Origin: Hydrogenophaga sp. RAC07
Lineage (GTDB): Bacteria; Pseudomonadota; Gammaproteobacteria; Burkholderiales; Burkholderiaceae_C
NCBI RefSeq assembly: GCF_001713375.1
Contig: NZ_CP016449.1
Coordinates: 620,001-684,000, forward strand
Direction: 5' to 3'
Length of the DNA: 64,000 nt
Shown here one piece after another: positions 19,342 to 28,536 of this stretch. How positions within the stretch are numbered: position 1 is the stretch's first letter; each line of letters opens with the position of its first letter. A program made the position numbers and the translations under genes. The notes under the pieces are model-generated. The model searched no databases. It worked only from the letters and a program-made list of their open reading frames with translations, and was not told the origin of the DNA.

Positions 19342-21203
19342 AGCGCTTCGCCGACCTGTTCGCCGAACTCGACGCGACCACCTCGACCAGCGCCAAGGTC
19401 ACGGCGCTGCAGCGCTATCTGGGCGCGGTGGACGATGCCGACGCGGCCTGGGCCGTGTACTTCCTCTCGGGCGGAAAACCGCGCCAGCTGATCAAGACCG
19501 CGCAGCTGCGCGCGCTGGCCGAAGAGGCGTCTGGCCTGCCCGCCTGGCTGTTCGACGCGAGCTACCAGGCCGTGGGCGACCTGGCCGAAACCATCGCGCT
19601 GGTGCTGCCCGCGCCCGCGAGCGCAGACGGTCTGGCCACCAGCCTGAGCGACTGGATGGAGCAGCGCCTGTTGCCGCTGCGCGGGCAGGGCGACGAGGTG
19701 GTGGCCGTGGCCTTGCGCAACTGGTGGCGCGAGCTCGATGCCACCGGACGTTTCCTGCTGGTCAAGCTGGTGGGCGGCGGTTTCCGTGTGGGTGTGAGCA
19801 AGCTGCTCGTGCAGCGCGCCATCGCCCAACACGCGGGGCTGGACGCCAAACAGGTGGCCGCGCGCATGATGGGTTTCACCGACGGCAAGCGACTGCCCAC
19901 CGCTGCGCAATACCGGTCGCTGCTGGCTCCCGTCGAGACAGCGGGCGATGAACATGCCGGTCGCGAGCCCAGCCAACCCTATCCGTTTTTTCTCGCCAGT
20001 CCGCTGGGCAGGGATGCCAGCGACGGCCTGCTGGACATGGAAGTCGCCAGCACCGGCATCGCGCAGGCCATGCAGGCGCGGCTGGGACCGGCCGGCGACT
20101 GGCTGGCCGAGTGGAAGTTCGACGGCATCCGCGGCCAGATCGTCAAGCGCGCCGGTCAGGTGTGGGTGTGGTCGCGCGGCGAGGAGCTCATGAGCGACCG
20201 CTTCCCCGAGTTGCAGGCCCTGGCGCAGCGCTGGCCCGACAGCACGGTGGTCGACGGCGAGATCCTGGTCTGGGACGAGGAGGGCGGGCCAGCCTTGCCC
20301 GGCAGCGACCGGCCCGGTCGGCCCGCGCCGTTTGCGTTGCTGCAGCAACGCATCGGCCGCAAGACGCTCAACGCCAAGGTGCTGGCCGACGCACCCGTGA
20401 GCTTCATGGCCTACGACCTGCTGGAAGCCGGCGCACAAGACCTGCGTGCGTTGCCACAAACCGAACGCCGAGCCCGCCTGGAGGCCTTGGCAGCGGGTTT
20501 GAACGTGGCGACCGGCCCGCGCCTGTGGCTGTCTCCGCGCATCGACGGCAGCGACTGGACCACGCTCGCCGAACAACGCTCGAAGGCACGCAAGCTCGGT
20601 GTGGAAGGCCTCATGCTCAAGCACCGCGACAGCGTCTACGGCTCCGGGCGCCAGAAACGCTGGGCCGGTCCGGGCACCGGCAGCGAAGACGGTGTGCTCG
20701 CCTGGTGGAAATGGAAGATCGACCCGCTGAGCATCGACGGCGTGTTGATCTACGCCCAGGCCGGCCACGGTCGCCGTGCCTCGGTTTACACCGACTACAC
20801 CTTCGCCGTGTGGAGCCGCGCGCCGGCCAGCGCCGCCGAGGCCCAGTCCGTGGTGGACGCCATTGCCCGGCGCGAACCCGCCGTGCCCGGCGCGCTGCAA
20901 CTGGTGGCTTTCACCAAGGCCTATTCGGGCCTGACCGACGACGAGTTCAAGTCGGTCGACGCGGTGATCCGCCAGCACACGCTGGAGAAGTTCGGGCCGG
21001 TGCGCAGCGTACGGCCCACGATGGTGTTTGAACTCGCCTTTGAAGGCATCGCCCGCAGCACCCGCCACAAAAGCGGCGTGGCGCTGCGCTTTCCGCGCAT
21101 GCAGCGCATCCGGCACGACAAACCCCTGCACGAGGCGAGCACGTTGCAGGATCTGGAGCAGCTGCTGGTGAAAACCCCAGCGAAAATCGGTCAAGACCAC
21201 TGA
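19338..21203 (+). CDS. ATP-dependent DNA ligase (ligase-associated damage response type)
   Basis: A 621-residue ATP-dependent DNA ligase. The adenylated lysine is K260 in EWKFDGIRGQ (motif I). Also seen are the SRGEELMSDRFPEL region, VVDGEILVWDE (motif III/IIIa), FMAYDLLE, EGLMLKHRDSVY (motif IV) and WWKWKIDP (motif V). An N-terminal DNA-binding domain covers about 1-210, and an OB-fold domain ends near 590. This is distinct from the essential NAD-dependent LigA. The ATG overlaps the exonuclease stop (ATGA), so the two are coupled. There is no polymerase or Ku gene nearby, so it is not a LigD/NHEJ system. Confidence 0.92.
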   Translation: MKRFADLFAELDATTSTSAKVTALQRYLGAVDDADAAWAVYFLSGGKPRQLIKTAQLRALAEEASGLPAWLFDASYQAVGDLAETIALVLPAPASADGLATSLSDWMEQRLLPLRGQGDEVVAVALRNWWRELDATGRFLLVKLVGGGFRVGVSKLLVQRAIAQHAGLDAKQVAARMMGFTDGKRLPTAAQYRSLLAPVETAGDEHAGREPSQPYPFFLASPLGRDASDGLLDMEVASTGIAQAMQARLGPAGDWLAEWKFDGIRGQIVKRAGQVWVWSRGEELMSDRFPELQALAQRWPDSTVVDGEILVWDEEGGPALPGSDRPGRPAPFALLQQRIGRKTLNAKVLADAPVSFMAYDLLEAGAQDLRALPQTERRARLEALAAGLNVATGPRLWLSPRIDGSDWTTLAEQRSKARKLGVEGLMLKHRDSVYGSGRQKRWAGPGTGSEDGVLAWWKWKIDPLSIDGVLIYAQAGHGRRASVYTDYTFAVWSRAPASAAEAQSVVDAIARREPAVPGALQLVAFTKAYSGLTDDEFKSVDAVIRQHTLEKFGPVRSVRPTMVFELAFEGIARSTRHKSGVALRFPRMQRIRHDKPLHEASTLQDLEQLLVKTPAKIGQDH

Positions 21204-21240
21204 GAACGGTCCGCGACAAGTCGGGTGATAGCATGCGCCC

Positions 21241-21966
21241 ATGCTGCTGAAGACCGACCCCCCCACGACCCCTCCTGCACCCGACGACGACATCGGCACG
21301 CCCGTGTCCGTCAAGATCCGCGAGCGTGTGAAAGCGGCGCGCCAGCGCTTCCATTCCAACGACAACATCGCCGAATTCATCGAGCCGGGTGAGCTCGAGC
21401 TGTTGCTCGACGAGGTCGCCGAGAAGATGAAAGGCGTGCTCGACAGCATGGTCATCGACCTCGACAACGACCACAACACCGGCGACACCGCGCGCCGCGT
21501 GGCCAAGATGTACATCAAGGAAGTGTTCAACGGGCGCTACGTCAAGGCGCCCAGCATTACCGAATTCCCGAACGCCGAGCATCTCAACGAATTGATGATC
21601 GTCGGACCCATCACGGTGCGCAGCGCCTGCAGCCACCATTTCTGCCCGGTGATCGGCCGCATCTGGATCGGCGTGATGCCCAACGAACACACCAACGTGA
21701 TCGGCCTGTCCAAGTACGCGCGCCTGGCCGAGTGGATCATGGGTCGCCCGCAGATCCAGGAAGAGGCCGTGGTGCAGCTGGCCGACCTGATCCAGGAAAA
21801 GACCCAGCCCGACGGCCTGGCTCTCGTGATGGAAGCCAGCCACTACTGCATGGCCTGGCGCGGCGTGAAAGACCTGGACAGCAAGATGATCAACTCGGTC
21901 ATGCGCGGCGTGTTCCTCAAAGACCCCAACCTGCGGCGCGAATTCCTCTCGCTCATCCCGCGCTGA
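21241..21966 (+). CDS. folE: GTP cyclohydrolase I FolE
   Basis: A 241-residue GTP cyclohydrolase I, converting GTP to dihydroneopterin triphosphate, the first step of folate and pterin synthesis. Zinc ligands are C130 and H133 (SACSHHFCPV) and C203 (EASHYCMAWRG). The segment NTGDTARRVAKMYI and the turn GLSKYARLAEW are family features. A 40-residue Pro/Asp-rich N-terminal extension is not part of the fold. It is 37 bp after the ligase and 29 bp before the BLUF gene. NudB, acting on its product, is encoded at 15506. Confidence 0.93.
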   Translation: MLLKTDPPTTPPAPDDDIGTPVSVKIRERVKAARQRFHSNDNIAEFIEPGELELLLDEVAEKMKGVLDSMVIDLDNDHNTGDTARRVAKMYIKEVFNGRYVKAPSITEFPNAEHLNELMIVGPITVRSACSHHFCPVIGRIWIGVMPNEHTNVIGLSKYARLAEWIMGRPQIQEEAVVQLADLIQEKTQPDGLALVMEASHYCMAWRGVKDLDSKMINSVMRGVFLKDPNLRREFLSLIPR

Positions 21967-21995
21967 ATCCAACGAACGTCCAGAAGAAGAACACC

Positions 21996-22421
21996 ATGCT
22001 CGTCCGCCTCCTCTACGTCAGCCGCGCTGTCGAAAAAGATTCCCCCCGCGTGATCGAATCCATCCTCGAATCCTCGCGTTCGCACAACATGGGCTACGGC
22101 ATCACCGGCGTGCTGTGCTACGGCGGTGGCGTGTTCCTGCAGGCGATTGAAGGCGGTCGCAGTGCGGTCAACACGCTCTACAACCACATCGTGGCCGACG
22201 ATCGCCACACCGGCGTGGAACTGCTGCACTACGAAGAAATCACCGAGCGCCGCTTCGGTGGCTGGACGATGGGCCAGGTCAATCTGTCCAAGCTCAACAC
22301 CTCCATCGTGCTCAAGTACTCGGAGAAGCCCGAGTTCGATCCGTACGCGGTGTCGGGCAAGGTTTCTCTTGCCCTGCTCGAAGAGTTGATGGCCACCGCG
22401 AGCATCATCGGCAGGGCTTGA
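21996..22421 (+). CDS. BLUF-domain blue-light sensor protein
   Basis: A 141-residue single-domain BLUF photoreceptor that should bind FAD. All photocycle residues are in place: Y7 (LLYVSR), N31 (SHNMGYGITG), Q49 (FLQAIEGG), plus W90 and M92 (GGWTMGQV). These match Y8, N32, Q50, W91 and M93 of the well-studied cyanobacterial protein with a constant shift of one. About 40 C-terminal residues follow as a helical cap, with no output enzyme domain, so signalling must go through a partner. It is likely co-transcribed with folE. Its partner is not visible. Confidence 0.93.
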   Translation: MLVRLLYVSRAVEKDSPRVIESILESSRSHNMGYGITGVLCYGGGVFLQAIEGGRSAVNTLYNHIVADDRHTGVELLHYEEITERRFGGWTMGQVNLSKLNTSIVLKYSEKPEFDPYAVSGKVSLALLEELMATASIIGRA

Positions 22422-22426
22422 AGGTC

Positions 22427-22540
22427 TCCCCCCTGCGCCGCTGCGCGGCTTCCCCCCTCTCTGGCGCGTCTGCGGCGCTTGGAAGGGGGACGGCACCTCG
22501 GGCCGGCGGAGCCGGACCCGCGGTGCCCCTCGGATCTGCC
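22427..22540. repeat. GC-rich intergenic repeat-like block with dyads
   Basis: The gap between the BLUF and EamA genes is filled with C-run/G-run dyads: CTCCCCCCTGCGCCGCTGCG, a second C-run at TTCCCCCCTC, and GGAAGGGGGAC about 25 bp later. A GGCCGGCGGAGCCGGACC palindrome comes after. It looks like the dispersed GC-rich hairpin elements elsewhere in the window (18049, 43751, 55817) but is not the same sequence. It could terminate the BLUF transcript; no T-tract is seen. Confidence 0.45.
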
Positions 22541-22555
22541 TTCTTCTGACGTTGC

Positions 22556-23437
22556 ATGTCCCTGACTGCGCTCGGCCTGATCGTTCTCGCGGGCCTGATC
22601 CACGCCTGCTGGAACATCGCCGCCAAGAAGGCCGGGGGCGACGCGCGCTTCGCCTTCTTCAGCGCCTTCCTCATGATGCTGGTGTGGGCGCCGCTGGGCT
22701 GGTGGATCGGGCGCGATGTGGTGCCGGGCTGGGGCGCCATCGAATGGGCGCTGGTGCTGGCCAGCGGCGTGCTCCACGTCATCTACTACGTCATCCTGCT
22801 GCGCGGTTACCGCAAGTCCGACCTCACCGTGGTCTACCCCATGGCGCGAGGCACCGGTCCGCTGTTGTCGTCGCTGGTGGCCATCGTGCTGCTGGGTGAA
22901 CAGATCTCCGCGCTGGGCCTGGCCGGCATTGCCGGCGTGGTGGGTGGTGTGTTCCTGATTGCGGGCGGGCCCGGCCTGTTGCGCGCTGCGCACGACCCGG
23001 TGGCGCGCATGCGTGTGCACAAGGGCATGGTCTATGGCGTGGTCACCGGCGTGTTCATTGCGTCCTACACCGTGGTCGACGGCTACGCGGTCAAGGTGGT
23101 GCTGATGTCACCCATCCTGGTGGACTACATGGGCAACTTCGTGCGCGTGGCGCTGCTCGCGCCCAGCGTGCTGCGCGACCTCCCCACGGCCGTGCAGCTC
23201 TGGCACACGCAATGGCGCTACGCCTTGCTGGTGGCGGTGGTGAGCCCGGTGGCCTATGTGCTGGTGCTCTTTGCCATGCAGCAGGCGCCGTTGTCGCATG
23301 TGGCGCCGGCGCGCGAGGTGTCGATGTTGTTCGCCGCATTGATCGGCGGCCAGTTGCTGGGCGAAGGTGACCGGGTCGCGCGGCTGTTGGGGGCCATGTT
23401 GATCGCTGCGGGCGTGATGGCGCTGGCGCTGGGATGA
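22556..23437 (+). CDS. EamA/DMT-superfamily transporter
   Basis: A 293-residue inner-membrane protein with about ten membrane helices in two EamA halves (about 1-140 and 155-293). The helix-ending motif YPMARGTGPLLSSLVAIVLL in the first half and APAREVSMLFAALIGGQLLG in the second are the paired EamA signatures. DMT transporters export or exchange small metabolites; the substrate cannot be read from the sequence. The start MSLTALGLIVLAGLIHACWN begins directly in helix one. It is 7 bp from the DUF429 gene. Confidence 0.88.
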   Translation: MSLTALGLIVLAGLIHACWNIAAKKAGGDARFAFFSAFLMMLVWAPLGWWIGRDVVPGWGAIEWALVLASGVLHVIYYVILLRGYRKSDLTVVYPMARGTGPLLSSLVAIVLLGEQISALGLAGIAGVVGGVFLIAGGPGLLRAAHDPVARMRVHKGMVYGVVTGVFIASYTVVDGYAVKVVLMSPILVDYMGNFVRVALLAPSVLRDLPTAVQLWHTQWRYALLVAVVSPVAYVLVLFAMQQAPLSHVAPAREVSMLFAALIGGQLLGEGDRVARLLGAMLIAAGVMALALG

Positions 23438-23444
23438 TCACGGC

Positions 23445-24290
23445 ATGACGACTTCACCTTCGCCGTCCTTGTTGGGCTGCGATTTCACCAGCGCGCCGAG
23501 CCGCCGCAAACCCATCACGCTGGCCGTGGGCCGCACCGACCGCAAGCGCATCGTCATCAACGGCATGGAGCGCTTCGAGACGCTTGAAGCCTGGGCGGTG
23601 CGCATGGCCGAGCCCGGCCACTGGGTGGGCGGTTTTGATCTGCCGTTCGGTTTGCCGCGCGAACTCGTCACCACCCTGGGCTGGCCCACCGACTGGGCGG
23701 CCTGCATGACCCATTACGCCGGCCTCAGCCGCGAAACCATCCGCGAGGCCTTTGCCGGGTTCTGCAACGCCCGCCCGGTGGGTGGCAAGTTCGCCCACCG
23801 CGCCACCGACGGACCGGCCGGCTCCAGCCCGAGCATGAAGTGGGTCAACCCGCCGGTGGCTTTCATGCTGCACGCGGGCGTGCCGCGCCTCATGGCTGCA
23901 GGCATCACGCTGCCCGGTCTGCTGCATGGAGATGGCTCGCGTGTGGGCCTGGAGGCCTATCCCGGGCTGCTGGCGCGCAGCGTGCTGGGCACCACTTCGT
24001 ACAAAAGCGACGACAAGGCCAAACAAACGCCCGACCGCCTGATCGCGCGCAAGACGCTGATCAATGCACTGGAGAACGGCCAGGCGCCACTGCTGCAAGC
24101 CGGTGGCCTGCGCCTGAAGCTCACGCACGCGCAACGCGATGCGCTGGCCGACGACGCCAGCGGCGACAGCCTGGACGCCGTGCTCTGCCTGCTGCAGGCC
24201 GCCTGGGCGCAGGCGCAACACGAGTCGGGCCATGCGAGCTGGGGCCTGCCCGAATTCGATCCGCTCGAAGGCTGGATCGTCAGCGCCTGA
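23445..24290 (+). CDS. DUF429 domain protein
   Basis: A 281-residue protein with a DUF429 domain, an RNase H-like fold of unknown function. It opens with LLGCDFTSAPSRRKPITLAVG, where the early Asp (D13) fits the first acidic residue of the fold; the second is in GGFDLPFG and a third in DDASGDSLDAVLCLLQA. This Asp pattern suggests a metal-dependent nuclease-like site, which is inference. The conserved EAYPGLLAR is also typical. It directly follows the EamA gene. Confidence 0.82.
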   Translation: MTTSPSPSLLGCDFTSAPSRRKPITLAVGRTDRKRIVINGMERFETLEAWAVRMAEPGHWVGGFDLPFGLPRELVTTLGWPTDWAACMTHYAGLSRETIREAFAGFCNARPVGGKFAHRATDGPAGSSPSMKWVNPPVAFMLHAGVPRLMAAGITLPGLLHGDGSRVGLEAYPGLLARSVLGTTSYKSDDKAKQTPDRLIARKTLINALENGQAPLLQAGGLRLKLTHAQRDALADDASGDSLDAVLCLLQAAWAQAQHESGHASWGLPEFDPLEGWIVSA

Positions 24291-24340
24291 GCCGCCTGCG
24301 CGCATCAACCCGCGCGACAGTGCGTAGACCCTGCTGTGCC

Positions 24341-24346
24341 TAGAAT
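24341..24346 (+). promoter_or_regulatory. Candidate -10 element (TAGAAT) before the FMN riboswitch
   Basis: TAGAAT lies about 38 bp before the first conserved base of the riboswitch, the right position to start the leader RNA. No convincing -35 hexamer is at the usual distance. It is supported mainly by location. Confidence 0.35.
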
Positions 24347-24378
24347 CAAAGGCGTCCGGCCCCGTGTCGGACACAAGC

Positions 24379-24541
24379 GTTCTCAGGGCGGGGTGCAATT
24401 CCCCACCGGCGGTGATGGCGGCGTGGCGACACGACCGCACGAGTGCCGCGAGCGCCCACGCCAGGGTCTGTCCCTGGCATGGGGTCAGCAGACCCGGTGA
24501 GATCCCGGGACCGACGGTCACAGTCCGGATGCAAGAGAGCG
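24379..24541 (+). ncRNA. FMN riboswitch (RFN element)
   Basis: The conserved RFN core is clear. The 5' part is TCAGGGCGGGGTGCAATTCC then CCACCGGCGGTGATGG; a variable arm follows, and the 3' part is GCAGACCCGGTGAGATCCCG, GGACCGACGGTCACAGTCCGG and ATGCAAGAGAGC. The element sits in the 338-bp gap before the lumazine synthase gene, 88 bp from its start. FMN binding should switch off the gene. The region after the aptamer (24545-24600) is GC-rich with several alternative GCGC pairings and could mask the ribosome site; no clear T-tract terminator is seen, so translational control is the likelier mode. Confidence 0.95.
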
Positions 24542-24598
24542 TGAGCCAGGCGTCCGTTGCGTTGCGCGCAGCGGTGCGCGTGCGCTTGTGCGCCCTGA

Positions 24599-25126
<528 letters not shown>

Positions 25127-25139
25127 GTTGCAGCTTGCT

Positions 25140-25168
25140 TGTAAGGCTTTCGGCCCTGGCCAGACGAA
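25140..25168 (+). promoter_or_regulatory. Possible ECF-type promoter before the DM13 gene
   Basis: TGTAAG (25140-25145), a 17-bp spacer and GACGAA (25163-25168) resemble the -35/-10 pattern of extracytoplasmic-function sigma factors rather than sigma-70. It lies 28 bp before the DM13 gene start, between it and ribH. This is pattern recognition only, with no sigma factor gene in the window. Confidence 0.3.
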
Positions 25169-25195
25169 TCGGGGTCACATCGCAGGAGTCCGTTC

Positions 25196-25702
25196 ATGAC
25201 CAACACCGCCGCCCCTGTGCCACGCCGCCGCACCGCCTGGCTGCTGGCATCGCACGTGTTCGCCTTGCTGGTCGGTTTTGGTGCCGGCATCTACACCTTG
25301 CCCATCCTCACCGCGCCGCCCGGGCCCAGCACCGAACAGGTGGCGCAAGCCGCCGCGGGTGGGCGGTACAGCGGCGAGTTCCGTCGCGACCTGAAAGACA
25401 GCGATCCGCTGCACTGGGGCGAGGGCACGGTGAGCTTGAGCCTGCAGCAGATCGTGTTCACCGGGCGGCTGGCGCCCGGGCCCGACTACAAGCTGTACCT
25501 GTCGCCGGAATTCGTGGAGACCGAGGCCGACTTCAAGCGCCTGAAGCCAACCATGCTGCGTGTGGGTGATGTGAAGACCTTCGAGAACTTCATCGTGCCC
25601 CTGCCCGCGGGCGCCGATCCCGCGGGTTACACCAGCGTCATCGTCTGGTGCGAAACCTTCGGTCAGTTCATCACCGCTGCGAAGTACCGCGATCCCGGCT
25701 GA
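25196..25702 (+). CDS. DM13-domain membrane-anchored protein
   Basis: A 168-residue protein with a basic N-terminus and one membrane segment (about 14-38), placing the rest in the periplasm. Residues about 55-165 form a DM13 domain: SGEFRRDLKDSDPLHWGEGT, the strand pair ending in YKLYLSP, and the conserved SVIVWCETFGQFITAAKY with the single Cys. DM13 is thought to take part in redox or electron-transfer reactions, based on bioinformatic prediction. An AGGAG ribosome site precedes the start. The stop codon lies in the loop of a hairpin (25692-25710). Confidence 0.82.
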   Translation: MTNTAAPVPRRRTAWLLASHVFALLVGFGAGIYTLPILTAPPGPSTEQVAQAAAGGRYSGEFRRDLKDSDPLHWGEGTVSLSLQQIVFTGRLAPGPDYKLYLSPEFVETEADFKRLKPTMLRVGDVKTFENFIVPLPAGADPAGYTSVIVWCETFGQFITAAKYRDPG

Positions 25703-25710
25703 GCCGGGAT
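25692..25710 (+). terminator. Hairpin spanning the DM13 stop codon
   Basis: A perfect 8-bp stem, ATCCCGGC with GCCGGGAT, has the TGA stop codon as its three-base loop. Only a weak T-rich stretch follows (TGCAATTGATG), so it may stabilise the 3' end or terminate poorly. Confidence 0.4.
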
Positions 25711-25798
25711 TGCAATTGATGCATCATCGCTCCCAGCGTTGCGTCGACGCCGCTCCTGGTCTGTCGACGGCAGTGCATCATCAAAGAACGGAACAAGC

Positions 25799-26020
25799 AT
25801 GAACTCAGCCAAACTGGTCGGCATCCTCCTCATCGCCGCGGGCGCCATCGCGCTGGTGTACGGCAGCTTCAGCTACACCAAGGAAACCGAAGCCGTGAAG
25901 CTCGGCCCGCTGGAGCTCACCGTGAAAGAAAAGGAAACCGTCAACGTGCCGGTGTGGGCCGGCGTGGGCGCCATCGTCATCGGCGGCCTGCTGCTCGTCA
26001 TGGGTGGCAAGAAGGGCTGA
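25799..26020 (+). CDS. Small two-helix membrane protein
   Basis: A 73-residue protein with two membrane helices (about 5-22 and 52-70). The loop between them is charged (SYTKETEAVKLGPLELTVKE) and is probably periplasmic, and the protein ends GGKKG. I recognise this as a recurrent uncharacterised family in proteobacteria but cannot assign a function. A GGAAC stretch lies before the ATG. Its 96-bp upstream gap carries two copies of a GTCGACG motif and two of TGCATCATC, which could be regulatory. Confidence 0.75.
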   Translation: MNSAKLVGILLIAAGAIALVYGSFSYTKETEAVKLGPLELTVKEKETVNVPVWAGVGAIVIGGLLLVMGGKKG

Positions 26021-26046
26021 TGACCCGGGCATCTGTTGTGTAAGCG

Positions 26047-28536
26047 ATGCCGCGCAAGCAGATCGCCATTCCGCACCCCGAACCATCCACCCCGCCGCAG
26101 GCATGCGCGGCGAGCTGGATGGTTTCGCGTTTGTGGACGCCCTTCGAGTTTCAACGCGAGGTCTGGTCTGCCATCGGCGCCGGCCGGAGCGGCCTGTTGC
26201 ACGCCACCACCGGCTCGGGCAAGACCTACGCGGTCTGGTTGGGCCTGATCGAGCACCTGCTGCAGACGCTGCCCGCACACAAGCCCGCACCGCTCACGGT
26301 ACTGTGGATCACGCCCATGCGGGCGCTGGCGGCCGACAGTGCAGCATCCCTGCGAGCACCGCTGGCCGACCTGGCGCCCGGCTGGACGCTGGGCCTGCGC
26401 ACCGGTGACACGCCCAGCGCGGAGCGCGCCCGGCAAGATCGGCGCTGGCCCACGGTGCTGGTCACCACGCCCGAATCGCTGTCGCTCCTGCTCGCGCGCA
26501 CCCACGCGCCCGACGAGCTGGCCGGTGTGCGTGCGGTGGTGGTGGACGAATGGCACGAACTCATCGGCAGCAAGCGCGGTGTGCAGGTGCAGCTGGCGCT
26601 GGCGCGGCTGCGGCGCTGGCAGCCCGGGCTGCTGGTGTGGGGCATGAGCGCCACCCTGGGCAATCTGGACGACGCCCTGCGTGTGCTCTGTGGACCCGAC
26701 AACGCCCAACTGGTGCGCGGGCGTGTGGACAAGGCGCTGGCCATCGACACGCTGATCCCGCCCGAGCCGGGTCGTTATTCGTGGGCCGGGCATCTGGGCA
26801 AAAGCATGCAGGAGCCGGTGGTGAAAGAGCTGGAAACCGCCAGCACCGCGCTGGTGTTCACCAACACCCGCAGCCAGGCCGAGATCTGGTACCAGTTGTT
26901 GCTCGCCCTGCGGCCCGACTGGGCCGGGCAGGTGGCCCTGCACCACGGCAGCCTGGACAAGGCGGTGCGCGAGTGGGTGGAGCAGGGACTGAAATCCGGC
27001 CAGTTGAAGGCGGTGGTGGCCACGTCCTCGCTCGACCTCGGCGTCGACTTTCTGCCGGTTGAACGCGTGCTGCAGATCGGCTCCGCCAAGGGCGTGTCGC
27101 GGTTGCTGCAGCGCGCCGGGCGCAGCGGTCATGCACCGGGTCGGCCCAGCCGCGTCACGCTGGTGCCCACCAACACGCTGGAGCTGGTGGAGGCCGCTGC
27201 CGTGCGGGAAGCGGCGCTGGCCGGGCGCGTGGAGAGCCGGCGCAGCCCCGAACAACCGCTGGACGTGCTGGTGCAGCACCTGGTCACCGTGGCGCTGGGT
27301 GGTGGATTCATGCCCGATGACCTGTTCGATGAGGTGCGCAGCGCGTTCGCCTACCGCGAGCTTTCGCGCGAATCGTTCGACTGGGTGCTGGCCTTTTGTG
27401 AACGCGGCGGCGAGAGCCTGAACGCCTACCCCGACTACCACCGCATCCAGCCCGATGACGCCGGCGTCTACCGCGTGCCCGACACGCCGCAGGGCCGCGC
27501 CACCGCGCGCCGCCACCGGCTGGGCGTGGGCACCATCGTGAGCGACGCAGCGCTGCAGGTGAAGTTCATGAACGGCGGGCGCATCGGTTCCATCGAAGAA
27601 GGCTTCATCGCCCGCTTGCGCAAGGGCGACTGCTTCGTGTTCGCCGGGCGTCTGCTTGAATTCATCCGCGTGCACGAAATGACGGCCTGGGTGAAGAAGG
27701 CCGAAAAGTCCAAGGGCGCCGTGCCCTCGTGGCAAGGCAGCAGCATGCCCCTGTCGTCCGAGCTGGGTGACGCCGTGCTGGCCCAGATGGCGCTGGCCGC
27801 AAAGGGTCGCTTCGACTCGCCCGAAATGCAGGCCGCGCGACCGATGCTGGAGACCCAGGCCCGCGTGTCGCGCCTGCCGCGGCCGGGTGAGTTGCTGCTC
27901 GAGCACATGAAGTCCCGCGAGGGGCACCACCTGTATCTGTACCCGTTCGCCGGGCGCCATGTGCACCTGGGGCTGGCCAGCTTGCTGGCCTGGCGGCTGG
28001 CGCGCGAGCAGCCCAACACCTTCAGCCTGTCGGTCAACGACTATGGCCTCGAACTGTTGAGCACCGAGCCGGCCAACCTCACGCACCTGCTGGACCGTTC
28101 GGTGTTCAGCACCGACGATCTGCTGGCGCATGTGATGGCGTCGCTCAACGCGGGTGAACTGGCCCAGCGGCGTTTTCGCGAGATCGCGCGCATCGCCGGC
28201 CTGGTGTTCAGCGGATACCCGGGAGCGCCCAAAAGCCTCAAGCAGCTGCAGGCCTCCAGCGGTCTGTTCTTCGAGGTGTTTCGCAAGTACGACCCCGGCA
28301 ACCTGCTGCTGGACCAGGCGGAGCGCGAGGTGCTGTCGCAGGAGCTCGACATTGGCCGGCTGCACAGCAGCCTGCAAGGCATGGCCAGCCACAGCCTGCA
28401 CTGTGTGGAGCTCACCCGCCCCAGCCCCATGAGCCTGCCGCTGATGGTGGAGCGCTTTCGTGAGCGGCTCAGCACCGAACAACTCTCCGCGCGGCTGGAC
28501 AAGCTGCTGCGCGAACTCGACAAGGCGAACGCATGA
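26047..28536 (+). CDS. Ligase-associated DNA damage response DEXH helicase (Lhr type)
   Basis: An 829-residue superfamily 2 helicase of the Lhr-core class. The Q-like start is RLWTPFEFQREVW. Walker A is TTGSGKTY (54-61), motif II is DEWH (167-170), then SATLGN (III), TNTRSQAEIWYQ (IV), ATSSLDLGVDF (V) and QRAGRSGHAPG (VI). About 420 C-terminal residues make the winged-helix and Lhr domains. DEWH instead of DEAH is normal for this subgroup, which travels with the ATP ligase and MBL exonuclease (here 18298-21203). It is 26 bp after the small membrane protein, and its stop overlaps the next gene (ATGA). Confidence 0.92.
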   Translation: MPRKQIAIPHPEPSTPPQACAASWMVSRLWTPFEFQREVWSAIGAGRSGLLHATTGSGKTYAVWLGLIEHLLQTLPAHKPAPLTVLWITPMRALAADSAASLRAPLADLAPGWTLGLRTGDTPSAERARQDRRWPTVLVTTPESLSLLLARTHAPDELAGVRAVVVDEWHELIGSKRGVQVQLALARLRRWQPGLLVWGMSATLGNLDDALRVLCGPDNAQLVRGRVDKALAIDTLIPPEPGRYSWAGHLGKSMQEPVVKELETASTALVFTNTRSQAEIWYQLLLALRPDWAGQVALHHGSLDKAVREWVEQGLKSGQLKAVVATSSLDLGVDFLPVERVLQIGSAKGVSRLLQRAGRSGHAPGRPSRVTLVPTNTLELVEAAAVREAALAGRVESRRSPEQPLDVLVQHLVTVALGGGFMPDDLFDEVRSAFAYRELSRESFDWVLAFCERGGESLNAYPDYHRIQPDDAGVYRVPDTPQGRATARRHRLGVGTIVSDAALQVKFMNGGRIGSIEEGFIARLRKGDCFVFAGRLLEFIRVHEMTAWVKKAEKSKGAVPSWQGSSMPLSSELGDAVLAQMALAAKGRFDSPEMQAARPMLETQARVSRLPRPGELLLEHMKSREGHHLYLYPFAGRHVHLGLASLLAWRLAREQPNTFSLSVNDYGLELLSTEPANLTHLLDRSVFSTDDLLAHVMASLNAGELAQRRFREIARIAGLVFSGYPGAPKSLKQLQASSGLFFEVFRKYDPGNLLLDQAEREVLSQELDIGRLHSSLQGMASHSLHCVELTRPSPMSLPLMVERFRERLSTEQLSARLDKLLRELDKANA

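Noticed and set aside
18298..21203. ATP-dependent ligase considered as part of a Ku/LigD end-joining system
   Set aside because: No Ku gene and no polymerase domain; the paired MBL exonuclease and Lhr helicase fit the ligase-associated repair set.
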